Shown one piece after another: positions 30,117 through 39,453 of a stretch of DNA of 64,000 nt. The stretch lies in assembly GCA_002898555.1 (NCBI GenBank), contig BEHR01000002.1:62001-126000 (forward strand), given 5' to 3'. This stretch comes from a bacterium HR15 (GTDB lineage: Bacteria; Armatimonadota; Fimbriimonadia; Fimbriimonadales; GBS-DC). The notes below the pieces were generated by a model. That model ran no database searches and had not been told where the DNA came from. It worked only from the letters and a program-made list of their open reading frames with translations. How positions within the stretch are numbered: position 1 is the first letter of the stretch; each line of letters opens with the position of its first letter. Position numbers and translations under genes: made by a program.

Positions 30117-31277
30117 ATGAAGCTGCACGAGTATCAGGCGAAGCAAATACTGCACGATGTGGGGCTGCCCGTGCCGCAAGGCGAGGTGACCAGCAGTCCT
30201 GAAGGGGTGAGGGCAATTGCCGAGCGACTGGGCAGGCGGGTGGTGATTAAAGCACAGGTGCTGATGGGTGGACGCGGCAAAGCGGGCGGCATCCAACTGG
30301 CAAACACGCCCGACGAAGCCGAACAAATCGTTCGTAATCTCCTCGGCAAACGGCTCATCTCACCCCAGAATCCGCAGGGCATGGTCGTCGAGAAGGTGCT
30401 GGTCGAGGAAGCCATCGATATCGCCAAAGAGTTCTATATCGGTATCACCGTAGACCGCACAAGCCAGCGGAATGCCTTGATGGTCAGCCAGTACGGCGGC
30501 ATGGATATCGAGGAGGTCGCCGCCACTCATCCCGACGCCATCGCGACGGTGGATATTGATCCCTGTATAGGGCTGACCGACTATAAGGCACGCGAAGTGT
30601 TGTACGCGGCAGGTTTCGATTCGGCATTGATACGCCCGCTCGCGCCCATTCTGCACGGACTGTATCGTGCCTATCTTGCCTGCGACGCGAATCTCGCAGA
30701 GATCAACCCCTGCGCACTGACCACCGATGGGCAACTTATGGTGGCAGATGCCAAAATGACCATCGACGACAACGCGCTGTTTCGCCAGAAGCGGTTAGCT
30801 GCCTATCGCGAGGAGAGCGCGGAAGACCCCATCGAAGCCGAGGCACAGCAGCGCGGGGTCGCCTATGTGCGCCTGGGTGGCAATATCGGCATTATTGGCA
30901 ACGGGGCAGGACTGGTGATGTGTACCGTGGATGAGGTGGCACGCGCGGGAGGCAAACCTGCCAACTTTCTCGATATCGGCGGCGGCGCCAAAGCGGAGCA
31001 GGTACGGCAAGCCGTCGAGATCGTGCTGATGGACCCGAATGTGAAGGGCTTGCTGTTCAATATCTTTGGCGGCATCACGCGCGGGGACGAGGTGGCCCAG
31101 GGCATCCTCGACGCGCTCCAGACGATGGACATCCGTATCCCAATTGTGGTGCGCTTGGCAGGCACCCATGCCGAAGAGGGACTTGCTCTGCTGCGGGGCA
31201 CACCGCTTATCCCTGCTGAGACGATGCAAGAGGCTGCCCGCCGCATCGTATCGCTGGTTCAGGCTTCAGCCACATAG
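30117..31277 (+). CDS. sucC: Succinyl-CoA synthetase beta subunit, ADP-forming
   Basis: This ATP-grasp subunit of the TCA-cycle enzyme interconverts succinyl-CoA and succinate with nucleotide triphosphate synthesis. The 386-residue product begins MKLHEYQAKQILHDVGLPVP and has KAQVLMGGRGKAGGI, the metal-binding LAEINPCALTTDGQLMVADA and the GNGAGLVMCTVD / NIFGGITRGDEVA phosphate-loop regions. AAGGAG precedes the ATG. The partner sucD does not follow, which is unusual because the two are normally adjacent. Confidence 0.96.
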   Translation: MKLHEYQAKQILHDVGLPVPQGEVTSSPEGVRAIAERLGRRVVIKAQVLMGGRGKAGGIQLANTPDEAEQIVRNLLGKRLISPQNPQGMVVEKVLVEEAIDIAKEFYIGITVDRTSQRNALMVSQYGGMDIEEVAATHPDAIATVDIDPCIGLTDYKAREVLYAAGFDSALIRPLAPILHGLYRAYLACDANLAEINPCALTTDGQLMVADAKMTIDDNALFRQKRLAAYREESAEDPIEAEAQQRGVAYVRLGGNIGIIGNGAGLVMCTVDEVARAGGKPANFLDIGGGAKAEQVRQAVEIVLMDPNVKGLLFNIFGGITRGDEVAQGILDALQTMDIRIPIVVRLAGTHAEEGLALLRGTPLIPAETMQEAARRIVSLVQASAT

Positions 31278-31352
31278 CGAAGCCACTATTGCGCTGTCCG
31301 GGTTGGAAAAAGTGGACGCTTGGAAGCGACATCCTGTGCCATTGCTCACTTT

Positions 31353-31503
31353 TGGAGGGGGCTTCCTGCCGAGCCGTTAGTTGTCTGCTCTTCAAAACCT
31401 CTGCCAATATTCTTTAACGGCTCGGCAGGAGCCTCGCCCTCCAATCTCGGCTCGGCGGGAGCCTCGCCCTCCAATCTCGGCTCGGCGGGAGCCTCACCTT
31501 CCA
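31353..31503. repeat. GGCTCGGCGGGAGCC repeat cluster, locus 2
   Basis: Three direct copies at 31419-31443, 31449-31473 and 31479-31503 with a 30-bp period follow an inverted copy at 31353-31376. The unit contains the hairpin GGCTC/GAGCC. In one frame it translates as SAGASPSNLG repeats, but there is no start or family support for a protein. It fills most of the 327-bp gap after sucC; nothing else is supported there apart from the promoter downstream. Confidence 0.9.
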
Positions 31504-31562
31504 GCGAACCGCATGAATTTCCGAACACCCTCCGACCCGATTGACTTTCCAGCCACTGAGCA

Positions 31563-31570
31563 GGTATACT
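31563..31570 (+). promoter_or_regulatory. Extended -10 element upstream of the lipoprotein gene
   Basis: GGTATACT lies 34 bp before the TTG start at 31605 and matches the recurrent motif. Confidence 0.5.
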
Positions 31571-31604
31571 TCGGACAGTAAACTTACAGCCCATTTGGGA
31601 GGGA

Positions 31605-32399
31605 TTGGCCTTGCAAAAGAAGCAAAACGGTTCTGATGCGGAAGAGATTCTGATGTTCGCGCTGATTGGGGGGGTGCTGATGTCGCTCAGTGGTTGTGGC
31701 GGCTCCAGCAACCCTGCGCCACTGCAAGCTGACCTCGCCCTGACCAGCATGGACGAAACCCTCAACGCGACCCGCTTACGCAGCCTCTACACCTATCTCA
31801 GTGAACGCGCACGATCCATGCAGAACGAACGCCTGACCGCCTCGCAACCCTTCCATATTCAGATTGAGACCCGCGAGGGGACGGAGGTTCTGAGTTTTCA
31901 GCTAACACGCAACGAGGCAGCGAACTACCCGCACCTGCGCGTTGCCCGCCCCAAAACGGGCGAGCATGCGAACTTCCTTTTTGGTGGTTCACTCTCCAAT
32001 GGCATCACGCTTCGTCTGACCGACGACCGCGGGCAAACGCTTCGCAAGAATGGGCAACTGCTGGAGTTCAGCCTGTTCCATACGCGCATGCGCACCCGTG
32101 CCCCGCAAGACTGGATTGCGACGGGCATCAAAATCGCGGCGCTGGCGTTTCTCATTTGGCTTGGAGCCATCATCACGCGCGGCATCGCGGCAGCGGTCGG
32201 CTTCGTGGCGTTCAATTTTATCATCTTAGGACTGCTCGCTGTGGCTGCAGGTGTCACGCTGCCCATCTTACGCTGGTTCCTCGATACCAGCGGGCTGGAT
32301 TGGGAAAGCGTGCAGCGATTCATCGAGCAGACACTGGAGACATTGATTGCCTTGCTGCGCGAAGTGATGGACTGGCTCGCGCACCAGCGAGCGTGGTAG
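31605..32399 (+). CDS. Predicted lipoprotein with C-terminal membrane helices
   Basis: A 264-residue protein with a hydrophobic segment and the lipobox-like LMSLSGCGG (Cys near 31), followed by a soluble domain and a membrane region of two or three helices (KIAALAFLIWLGAIITRGIA and a FIILGLLAVAAGVTLPI run). I do not recognise the family. TTG at 31605 after GGGAGG is the likely start; TTG at 31611 or internal ATGs remain possible. The acidic n-region before the hydrophobic run is unusual for a signal peptide. It precedes the slipin gene by 50 bp, which has its own promoter. Confidence 0.6.
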   Translation: MALQKKQNGSDAEEILMFALIGGVLMSLSGCGGSSNPAPLQADLALTSMDETLNATRLRSLYTYLSERARSMQNERLTASQPFHIQIETREGTEVLSFQLTRNEAANYPHLRVARPKTGEHANFLFGGSLSNGITLRLTDDRGQTLRKNGQLLEFSLFHTRMRTRAPQDWIATGIKIAALAFLIWLGAIITRGIAAAVGFVAFNFIILGLLAVAAGVTLPILRWFLDTSGLDWESVQRFIEQTLETLIALLREVMDWLAHQRAW

Positions 32400-32402
32400 T
32401 CG

Positions 32403-32410
32403 GGTATACT
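32403..32410 (+). promoter_or_regulatory. Extended -10 element upstream of the slipin gene
   Basis: GGTATACT lies 39 bp before the ATG at 32450, directly after the lipoprotein gene. Confidence 0.5.
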
Positions 32411-32449
32411 TTCCCTGTGCCCGAATAGCGCGGGACGGGAGGCAAACGG

Positions 32450-33253
32450 ATGGAACAGCTATTTGAGAACCCGACAGCAACGGTGGTCGTGGCGGTTGCG
32501 CTTTTTGTTATCGTCTTGCTACGCGCATCGCTGCGCGTGCTGCCAGAGTGGGAGCGTGCCGTCGTGCTACGGCTGGGGCGATTTCAAGCCGTCAAAGGAC
32601 CGGGCTTAATCTTCCTCATTCCCATTATCGATGTGGCGCGGATTGTCGACACGCGCATCGTCACAATGAATGTGCCCCGCCAGGAAGCCGTGACCAAAGA
32701 CAATGTGTCAGTGACGGTGGATGCTGTGGTGCTTTTCAAAGTGGTCAACCCCAAGGACGCCGTGGTGCAAATTACTGACTACATCCAGACCTCCAGCCTG
32801 ATTGCGCAGACCACCTTGCGCAGCGTGATCGGTCAGGCGGAGCTGGACGACCTGCTGGCACGCCGCGATAAGATTAATCAGCAGTTGCAGAGCATTATCG
32901 ATGAACAGACCGAAGCGTTTGGGGTGAAGGTCACCAGTGTGGAGGTGCGCGATGTGACGCTGCCGGAGGAGATGAAGCGGGCGCTGGCGAAACAGGCGGA
33001 GAGCGAGCGTGAGCGGCGTGCCAAAGTCATCGCGGCGGAAGGTGAGTACCAGGCAGCCGAGCGACTGGTACAAGCCGCTGAACGCATCGCGCAGCAGCCC
33101 GCCGCGCTGCAGCTGCGCTACCTGCAGACGCTGGTGGAAATCGCCAGCGAGCGCAATTCAACAGTGGTGTTTCCCATCCCCATCGAGCTGATCCGTCCGC
33201 TGCTGGACAGCACGACGCAACACAACGCATCACAGGCACCGTCTAAATCCTAA
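32450..33253 (+). CDS. Slipin, SPFH/band 7 domain membrane protein
   Basis: A 267-residue stomatin-like protein: one N-terminal transmembrane helix (ATVVVAVALFVIVLLRA), then the SPFH domain from VLPEWERAVVLRLGRFQAVK through the TKDNVSVTVDAVVLFKV region, with a coiled-coil C-terminal part rich in Glu, Arg and Ala (KQAESERERRAKVIAAEGEY). Such proteins organise membrane microdomains and often pair with NfeD; no nfeD-like gene is recognised here, though the upstream lipoprotein could be a partner. GGGAGG precedes the ATG. Confidence 0.9.
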   Translation: MEQLFENPTATVVVAVALFVIVLLRASLRVLPEWERAVVLRLGRFQAVKGPGLIFLIPIIDVARIVDTRIVTMNVPRQEAVTKDNVSVTVDAVVLFKVVNPKDAVVQITDYIQTSSLIAQTTLRSVIGQAELDDLLARRDKINQQLQSIIDEQTEAFGVKVTSVEVRDVTLPEEMKRALAKQAESERERRAKVIAAEGEYQAAERLVQAAERIAQQPAALQLRYLQTLVEIASERNSTVVFPIPIELIRPLLDSTTQHNASQAPSKS

Positions 33254-33289
33254 GTGACGGGATGGCATCACTGGGAACCCAGAATGTGC

Positions 33290-33295
33290 TATAAT
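33290..33295 (+). promoter_or_regulatory. -10 element upstream of the histidine kinase gene
   Basis: TATAAT preceded by GTGC lies 72 bp before the start at 33368. A GC-rich stretch with GGGCGAGC and GCTCGCCC (33308-33331) between them can form an 8-bp stem. Confidence 0.4.
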
Positions 33296-33367
33296 AGACC
33301 TATAGCATGGGCGAGCCGTGCGCTCGCCCATCAAACACTCTAAACCAGGATCGGATGAGGAGAAGCG

Positions 33368-35086
33368 ATGAACTGGGAGCAAGCCTATCGGGAACTACTG
33401 AAGCAATACAACCAGCTTAAAGCGGAATGTGAACAGGCGCAGACGAGGCTGCGCGAACTGGAGAGCCAGCTGAAAAACGGGGGTAAAACCGCCGAAGTGG
33501 TCGCGGCGGAGGTCGCCAGCCCCGCTAACTATGAAGCGACGCTGCGCCGATTGGTGCGCCAGATCGGCGCGATTTTGCAAGCCGAGAAGGTCGTCTTCAT
33601 GCTCTATGATCCCGAAGAGGGCGAGTTGCGCGCCTATCCGCCCGCCTATGGCATCGGTGACGAGGAGCTACGCCTGCTGCGCGTGCGCGCCACCCAGGGC
33701 GTCTCCGGCGAGGTGTTCCGCGAAGGAAAACCGATTATCGTGCATGACGCCATCAGCGATCCGCGCACCGTCAAGGAGAATGTGGCCCTGTTCCATATCC
33801 GCAACCTCGTGTGCGTGCCGCTCATCTTGGAAAAGCGCGACGAGGAGAACCGCGTGATCGATCGCCAAACGATTGGCGTGCTGCACGCTTTCAACAAGAT
33901 GCGCGGCGGGCACTTCATCGACGAGGATGTACGCCTGCTGGAGCGAATGGCACGCAACGCCGCCGCCGTGATCGCAGGCATGCGCCTCTATCAAGCCATC
34001 CTCGAAGAGAAAGAGGAGCTGGTGCATACTATCGAGAGCCTGCGTGCAGGGCTACTGCTGGTGAATCAAAACGGGCGCATCAACCAGATGAACGCCGCTG
34101 CCCGCCTTATCTTCGGGCTGGGACCCGATGTGCTGGGCAAGCCCTATCAAGAGATCATCCCCAACGAAACGGTGCGCAACATGGTGCGCGCCGCCCTGGA
34201 AGAAGAGCGGGAGGGCGAACTGGTCGAACTCACTGTGCATCTGGATGGCAAGGAGCATATCTATCAGGTGCAGAACGCCATCGTGCGCGGCGAGGACCAA
34301 AAACCGATGGGCACGGTGATGATTTTCAACGACATCACCGAGATCCGCAATCTGGAGCGCATGAAGTCGGCGTTCGTGGCAACCGTCTCGCACGAGTTAC
34401 GCACGCCACTTACCGCGATCAAGGGATTCATCTCCACCCTGCTGATGGATCCCGAAGACGCCTTCTCACCCGAAGAGCGGCGCGAGTTCTACACGATTAT
34501 CGATCAGGAGACCGATCGCTTGACCCGCCTGATTAACGACCTACTGAACATCGCCCGAATTGAGGCGGGTGAATCGCTCAAGCCTGTCTATAAAGAGGTG
34601 GACTTCTACAAGCTCTCGCAGAAGGTGGTCACCATTCAGCGAGCTGCCACCACCAAGCATACAATTATTCACGATGTGCCCCCCGATCTGCCACACATTA
34701 TTGCTGACGAGGACAAGCTGGATCAAATCCTCACGAACCTGCTCAGTAATGCAATTAAATACTCACCGAACGGGGGCGAGATCCGCGTCAAAGCATGGGA
34801 AGAAGACCCAGACCATATCATCTTCTATGTGTCCGACCAAGGGATGGGTATCCCGAAGGAGCATCTGGGCAAAATCTTCGAGAAGTTCCATCGAGTGGAT
34901 ACCAGCGACACGCGCAAGCAGTATGGCACGGGGCTGGGTCTCTATCTGGTGAAGCACTTGGTGGAGGTCATTCATGGTGGGCAGATCTGGGTGGAGAGCG
35001 AGGTAGGCGTCGGCTCTACCTTCTATGTGCGCTTGCCCAAAATCCCGCCCGCCGTGAAAGAGGGCAAAGAGCAGGTTGAGAAGTAG
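33368..35086 (+). CDS. Sensor histidine kinase with GAF and PAS domains
   Basis: A 572-residue soluble kinase with no transmembrane helix. Order: N-terminal coiled coil (residues 1-40), GAF domain (about 55-205), PAS domain (about 222-330), HisKA with phosphoacceptor His342 in ATVSHELRTPLTAIKG, then a HATPase domain with N box LLSNAIKYSPNGGE, G1 DQGMGIPKE and G2 YGTGLGLYLVK. It probably senses a cytoplasmic signal. No response regulator gene is adjacent. AGGAG precedes the ATG. It may be cotranscribed with dut, which starts four bases after the stop. Confidence 0.93.
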   Translation: MNWEQAYRELLKQYNQLKAECEQAQTRLRELESQLKNGGKTAEVVAAEVASPANYEATLRRLVRQIGAILQAEKVVFMLYDPEEGELRAYPPAYGIGDEELRLLRVRATQGVSGEVFREGKPIIVHDAISDPRTVKENVALFHIRNLVCVPLILEKRDEENRVIDRQTIGVLHAFNKMRGGHFIDEDVRLLERMARNAAAVIAGMRLYQAILEEKEELVHTIESLRAGLLLVNQNGRINQMNAAARLIFGLGPDVLGKPYQEIIPNETVRNMVRAALEEEREGELVELTVHLDGKEHIYQVQNAIVRGEDQKPMGTVMIFNDITEIRNLERMKSAFVATVSHELRTPLTAIKGFISTLLMDPEDAFSPEERREFYTIIDQETDRLTRLINDLLNIARIEAGESLKPVYKEVDFYKLSQKVVTIQRAATTKHTIIHDVPPDLPHIIADEDKLDQILTNLLSNAIKYSPNGGEIRVKAWEEDPDHIIFYVSDQGMGIPKEHLGKIFEKFHRVDTSDTRKQYGTGLGLYLVKHLVEVIHGGQIWVESEVGVGSTFYVRLPKIPPAVKEGKEQVEK

Positions 35087-35089
35087 CGC

Positions 35090-35569
35090 ATGGCAAACGA
35101 TGAGTGGCAAGTAGGGCGCAATCTTCGTGTTCGTGTCGCTATCTGGCGTGAGCCAGAAGCGCGCGACCTACCCCTGCCGAGTTATCGCACCTCCGGCTCG
35201 GCGGGGGTAGATTTATACGCCGCGGTGAAGGAACCCGTCGTGCTGCCACCAGGCGAGCGACGCCTAATCCCCACCGGCATCCGCATCGCTTTACCGCCCG
35301 GCTATGAAGCGCAGATCCGTCCCCGCAGTGGGCTTGCCCTGCAGCACGGCATCGGCATGGTGAACAGCCCCGGCACGATCGACAGCGACTATCGGGGCGA
35401 AATCCGCGTAATCTTGATTAACTGGGGCACTGAGCCCTTTATCATTCACCGAGGCGACCGAATCGCCCAGCTGGTGGTCGCGCCCGTCGCCCAGATTGAA
35501 TGGGATGAACGGGAACAGCTGCCCGAATCGGAACGGGGCGAGGGCGGTTTCGGACACACGGGGCGTTAG
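35090..35569 (+). CDS. dut: dUTP diphosphatase
   Basis: Dut hydrolyses dUTP to dUMP, preventing uracil in DNA and supplying dTMP synthesis. The five trimeric dUTPase motifs are all present: [17 protein letters not shown], the [11 protein letters not shown] motif, RGDRIAQLV and the terminal [12 protein letters not shown]. At 159 residues it is slightly longer at the N-terminus than usual, with no ribosome binding site of note, so coupling to the kinase gene is likely. Confidence 0.96.
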   Translation: MANDEWQVGRNLRVRVAIWREPEARDLPLPSYRTSGSAGVDLYAAVKEPVVLPPGERRLIPTGIRIALPPGYEAQIRPRSGLALQHGIGMVNSPGTIDSDYRGEIRVILINWGTEPFIIHRGDRIAQLVVAPVAQIEWDEREQLPESERGEGGFGHTGR

Positions 35570-35578
35570 ACCACCCGC

Positions 35579-35818
35579 CTAATCCTCTACCCCCAGGATC
35601 TGAGTGTAGGTCACATGCTGAGGATGGACATCCACGATGCCACGCGCACCCAGCTCGCTGGAGCCAGAGTGGCGCACATAGCAGACGCCAGGCAGACGCA
35701 CCAGATCTTCCGAAGTGCGCAACTGGTTCAACACCTGTTCCGCCGCCTCGCGCGAATCGATAGGGCAGTCGATCTCCAGCCCATTCGTCAGCCCGATTAA
35801 CAAAGTTACCCGTGCCAT
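35579..35818 (-). CDS. Small conserved-looking protein of unknown function
   Basis: A 79-residue protein beginning MARVTLLIGLTNGLEIDCPI, with no membrane helix. The start at 35818 is supported by GGAGG seven bases upstream. The open frame continues upstream but without a ribosome binding site. It is convergent with dut. Function unknown. Confidence 0.55.
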   Translation of the reverse strand: MARVTLLIGLTNGLEIDCPIDSREAAEQVLNQLRTSEDLVRLPGVCYVRHSGSSELGARGIVDVHPQHVTYTQILGVED

Positions 35819-36010
35819 CGCATTGCCTCCGTTGGAATGAGATTCATCGCTCGCCGTGCCTTTCCTGCTACATGGGGGGTTATACCCCCAGAATTTCTTC
35901 CAAGAGGAAGGATGAGGCGTTTCAGCGCATGCAGCGCCCAAAAATTGTTTCGCGATTCATCATCAGCACCTCTGGGATTCGGTCCGATTGCAGCGTCCAA
36001 GATCGATACA
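35819..36010. other. Gap between a small gene and greA
   Basis: No gene was found in this 192-bp gap; it would contain the promoter of the small gene on the minus strand. Confidence 0.4.
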
Positions 36011-36478
36011 TTATTCCACCGCCTCGATTCGGTAGCGCACGATGCCTTTGGGCGTCTGTACCTCCACTTCGTCGCCTGCCGACTTGCCTAACAGCGCTTC
36101 ACCCAGCGGCGAGACGATGGAGATGCGATCTTGCAAGGGGTCCGCTTCAAAGGAGCCAACCAGCGTAATCGCGCGCTCGCGTCCGCTATCTAAGTCACGC
36201 AAACGCACCCGCGAGCCGAGATGCACCACCTCGCCCGCATGGTCAGGGCGATCCACCACACGCGCCCGCTGTAGTACATGCTCCAGGTCGCGAATGCGCC
36301 CTTCCAGCATCGCCTGCTGGCGACGCGCGTCCTGATAATCGAAGTTCTCACTCAGGTCGCCCAGCGAGCGCGCATGGCGTAGTCGCTCCGCTATTTCGCG
36401 TCGCTTGACCGTCTTCAACTCCTCCAACTCTTTTTTCAGTCGCTCATAGCCCTCGCGCGTCATCAGGATCTCTGGCAT
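36011..36478 (-). CDS. greA: Transcription elongation factor GreA
   Basis: GreA rescues backtracked RNA polymerase by stimulating transcript cleavage. The 155-residue protein has the N-terminal coiled coil (YERLKKELEELKTVKRREIA) with the tip acidic motif in SLGDLSENFDYQDARRQQA, and a C-terminal FKBP-like domain ending in QTPKGIVRYRIEAVE. Start at 36478 is the family start; upstream extension is unsupported. There is no ribosome binding site, and a GGGTATATA promoter lies only 11 bp upstream, so a near-leaderless transcript is likely. Confidence 0.95.
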   Translation of the reverse strand: MPEILMTREGYERLKKELEELKTVKRREIAERLRHARSLGDLSENFDYQDARRQQAMLEGRIRDLEHVLQRARVVDRPDHAGEVVHLGSRVRLRDLDSGRERAITLVGSFEADPLQDRISIVSPLGEALLGKSAGDEVEVQTPKGIVRYRIEAVE

Positions 36479-36489
36479 GGTAATCTCTA

Positions 36490-36498
36490 TATATACCC
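36490..36498 (-). promoter_or_regulatory. Extended -10 element for greA
   Basis: On the minus strand the sequence is GGGTATATA, with TATATA at 36495-36490. The hexamer is followed by 11 bases and the greA ATG. Confidence 0.5.
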
Positions 36499-36523
36499 CA
36501 TCAGGGGAACGGAGGGAACAACG

Positions 36524-37801
36524 ATGCGACAAACGCTCCTATGGCTTGGAATTCTGATCGGGATGGCCATCGGCACAGCGGCCGATTTGCCTGGCTATGT
36601 GAAGTCCGATTCGCCCTACGACTGGAGCAAAACGGTGGAGGGCAAGGTGCTGAACAGCCAGTTCGTGGAGATCACGATGATTTCGCAAAAATGGCGCGAA
36701 TTCACTTGGCGTCACCGCCTGCGCATCGTGAAGCCGCCTGCACTGCGCCACCCTGAAACGGCGATTCTCTACATTACGGGTAGTGGCGATGGGCGTAGCG
36801 AGCTGCAACTCATCGCGCGGGCTGCCGAGCGCGTGGGCGCGATTGCCGCCGTGCTGCACGATGTGCCGAACCAGCCCCTTATCCGACCCGACCTCGTGGA
36901 AGACAACCTCATCGCGCACACCTTTGTGCAGTATGCCGACACAGGCGATGAGACCTGGCCGCTGCTCTTTCCGATGGTCAAAGCTGCCGTGCGCGCGATG
37001 GACACCATCCAAGCGTTCGCCCAAAAGGAGTGGGGCGTTCGAATCAAAAATTTCACAGTGACGGGCGCATCCAAGCGCGGCTGGACCACATGGCTGACGG
37101 CTGCCGTCGACAAACGCGTGCGTGCCATCGCCCCGATGGTGTTCGATAACCTCAACTTTTTCGCCCAGATGCCCCACCAGCTCAAAACTTGGGGCAAATA
37201 CAGCGAGCAAATCTCCGAATATTCGGAGCGCAATCTGATGGAGATGATGAACACCGAGCGCGGACGCAAGCTGGTCTCGATGGTCGATCCCTACTTCTAC
37301 CGCGAGCGGTACACGATGCCGATTCTTATCATTAACGGCGCGAATGACCCCTACTGGGTCATCGACGCGGCGCAGTTCTATTTCAACGACCTGCCTTCCA
37401 CACGCAAATACGCGCTCTATGTGCCCAACGGCGGGCATGGGTTAGGCGATTACGAGCGCGTGCTGAACAGCATGACAGCGTTCTATCTATCAGTGGTTGG
37501 CGAGCTGGAGTTCCCGCGCCGTATCGAGGGCAAAGCCGCACGCGAGAATAATCGTGTGCGCTACACGGTTCGGACGGACCGCCCTCCGGAGAAAGTGCAG
37601 GTGTGGGTGGCGCATTCCAACACGCTGGACTTCCGCCCGTCGCGCTGGGAGCCGGTGGAGGCGAGCCGAGAAGGGCGCGAATGGGTGGCGACCATCGAAC
37701 TGCCGCAAGATGCGAACCTCGCCCTCTTTGCCGAGCTAACCTATCGCGCTGGCGACTCGACCTTCACCCTCTGCACCATCCCAACGGTGATCGGGCGATA
37801 A
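36524..37801 (+). CDS. PhoPQ-activated pathogenicity-related (PqaA-like) exported hydrolase
   Basis: A 425-residue exported alpha/beta-hydrolase-like protein. The signal peptide is MRQTLLWLGILIGMAIGTAA. The nucleophile-elbow-like motif GASKRGWTTW has Ser183, and PILIINGANDPYW and a YVPNGGHGL histidine near 298 complete a plausible catalytic triad. The family was named from Salmonella PqaA, but its reaction is not known. GGAGGG precedes the ATG. The FAD oxidoreductase starts four bases after its stop, so the two are likely one operon. Confidence 0.88.
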   Translation: MRQTLLWLGILIGMAIGTAADLPGYVKSDSPYDWSKTVEGKVLNSQFVEITMISQKWREFTWRHRLRIVKPPALRHPETAILYITGSGDGRSELQLIARAAERVGAIAAVLHDVPNQPLIRPDLVEDNLIAHTFVQYADTGDETWPLLFPMVKAAVRAMDTIQAFAQKEWGVRIKNFTVTGASKRGWTTWLTAAVDKRVRAIAPMVFDNLNFFAQMPHQLKTWGKYSEQISEYSERNLMEMMNTERGRKLVSMVDPYFYRERYTMPILIINGANDPYWVIDAAQFYFNDLPSTRKYALYVPNGGHGLGDYERVLNSMTAFYLSVVGELEFPRRIEGKAARENNRVRYTVRTDRPPEKVQVWVAHSNTLDFRPSRWEPVEASREGREWVATIELPQDANLALFAELTYRAGDSTFTLCTIPTVIGR

Positions 37802-37805
37802 GTGC

Positions 37806-39365
37806 ATGCCTGAGCTTCGCACAAGCCTTCTCATCGTCGGCGGGGGGTTGGGGGGATGTGCGGCGGCGATGGCGGCGTCGTCGCTGCGCATCCCCACCAT
37901 CCTCACCGAAGAGAGCGACTGGCTTGGCGGACAGCTCACGGTGCAAGCGGTGCCGCCCGACGAGCATCGCTGGATCGAACAACAGGGCTGCACGCGTCGC
38001 TACCGCGCCTTTCGAGAGGCGGTGCGCGACCACTACCGACGCTACTACCCCTTGACCAACGCCGCGCGGGCCGACCCTCATTTGAACCCCGGCGGTGGGT
38101 GGGTCAGCCGCCTGTGCCATGAGCCGAAGGTCGCCCTTGCCGTGCTGAACGCGATGCTCGCCTATCCCCAGATGGCAGGCTGGCTGAAAGTGTGGCACCA
38201 TATGCACCCTGTCGAAGTGTTGACCGAAGGCGATTTTGTTCGGGCGGTGCGGTTCCAATGGGCGGAGGGAAACACAGAGGTTGTTATCTATGCCGACTAT
38301 ATTCTGGATGCGACGGAGACGGGCGAGCTATTGCCGCTGGGGGGTGTGGAGTATGTCACAGGGGCTGAATCGCAGCGTGAAACGGGTGAACCCCACGCCA
38401 AGCCTGAACCTCAACCGCTCAATATGCAGGCGGTCACCTGGTGCTTCGCGATGGCGTATGACCCAAAAGGCAACCACACGATTGCCAAGCCCGCCCGCTA
38501 TGCATGGTGGCGCACCTTTCAACCCCCTTTCTGGCCAGGTCCGCTGCTTGGTTGGGTCGATATCCACCCCATCACGGGGCAGCCGCGTCGCTGGAGCCTT
38601 TTTGGCGAGGAGGGCACGCCTGCCTTGTTCAGCTATCGGCAGATTGTGAACCCGACGCTTTATCCTTCGGAAATCGCGCCGTTGCCCGTGACTATCGTGA
38701 ACTGCCCCCAAAATGATTACTTTCTGGGTCCGCTGTTTGAGGTGTCGGCACAGGAAGCGTTGCAGCACTGGCAGGGTGCGCGCGAGCTATCCGAGTGCCT
38801 GCTGTACTGGTTGCAGACGGAAGCGCCGCGCCCCGACGGTGGGGTGGGCTATCCGGGACTGTACCTGCGCCCCGATATAACGGGCACGCCCGACGGCTTC
38901 GCGAAGATGCCATATATCCGCGAATCGCGCCGAATCAGAGCACGATTCACTATTTGTGAGCCCCATGTGTGCGCGGACTGTCGCCCAGGCGAAAAACTTG
39001 CGGAGCCATTTGCCGATAGCGTCGGCATCGGGCACTACCGCATCGACCTGCACCCCAGCACTGGAGGCGACCCCTATCTGGACATCGACGCGCTGCCGTT
39101 CCAGATACCGTTAGGTGCGCTGCTCCCCGTACGGGTGCGCAATCTGTTGCCTGCTTGCAAAAACATCGGCACGACCCACATCACCAACGGCTGCTATCGA
39201 CTGCACCCGGTGGAATGGAATATCGGCGAGTCGGCAGGTTTGCTAACGGCGTTCTGTTTGCTGCGTGGAGTGGAGCCGCATCAAGTGTATGAAACCCCCG
39301 CGCTGCTGAGCGAGTATCAAGCCCTGCTGCGTTCCCAGGGCATCCCGCTGGTATGGGAACTTTAG
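37806..39365 (+). CDS. FAD-dependent oxidoreductase
   Basis: A 519-residue flavoprotein of the FAD_oxidored family found in planctomycetes and related groups. The nucleotide-binding motif LLIVGGGLGGCAAAMAA is at residues 8-24, then GGQLTVQAVP, and a conserved ILDATETGELLPL segment near 166-178. The C-terminal part includes [20 protein letters not shown]. It follows the PqaA-like gene by four bases. Codons from base 38649 onward belong to the first copy of the 4,066-bp tandem duplication; this copy is intact. Substrate unknown. Confidence 0.88.
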   Translation: MPELRTSLLIVGGGLGGCAAAMAASSLRIPTILTEESDWLGGQLTVQAVPPDEHRWIEQQGCTRRYRAFREAVRDHYRRYYPLTNAARADPHLNPGGGWVSRLCHEPKVALAVLNAMLAYPQMAGWLKVWHHMHPVEVLTEGDFVRAVRFQWAEGNTEVVIYADYILDATETGELLPLGGVEYVTGAESQRETGEPHAKPEPQPLNMQAVTWCFAMAYDPKGNHTIAKPARYAWWRTFQPPFWPGPLLGWVDIHPITGQPRRWSLFGEEGTPALFSYRQIVNPTLYPSEIAPLPVTIVNCPQNDYFLGPLFEVSAQEALQHWQGARELSECLLYWLQTEAPRPDGGVGYPGLYLRPDITGTPDGFAKMPYIRESRRIRARFTICEPHVCADCRPGEKLAEPFADSVGIGHYRIDLHPSTGGDPYLDIDALPFQIPLGALLPVRVRNLLPACKNIGTTHITNGCYRLHPVEWNIGESAGLLTAFCLLRGVEPHQVYETPALLSEYQALLRSQGIPLVWEL

Positions 39366-39403
39366 GCTCAAGCCCCCCTGGCGAACGCAGGTGGAATGTT
39401 TGG

Positions 39404-39411
39404 GGTATAAT
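39404..39411 (+). promoter_or_regulatory. Extended -10 element, dockerin gene copy 1
   Basis: GGTATAAT lies 42 bp before the GTG start at 39454, in the context TGGGGTATAATAG. Confidence 0.55.
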
Positions 39412-39453
39412 AGTCATGGACGCGATCACAACGGCGTCCAAAGGAGAAAAACG

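Noticed and set aside
31419-31503. Regularly spaced repeats resembling a CRISPR array
   Set aside because: The 30-bp period leaves only five bases between 25-bp units, and those are not variable spacers; no cas gene is near.
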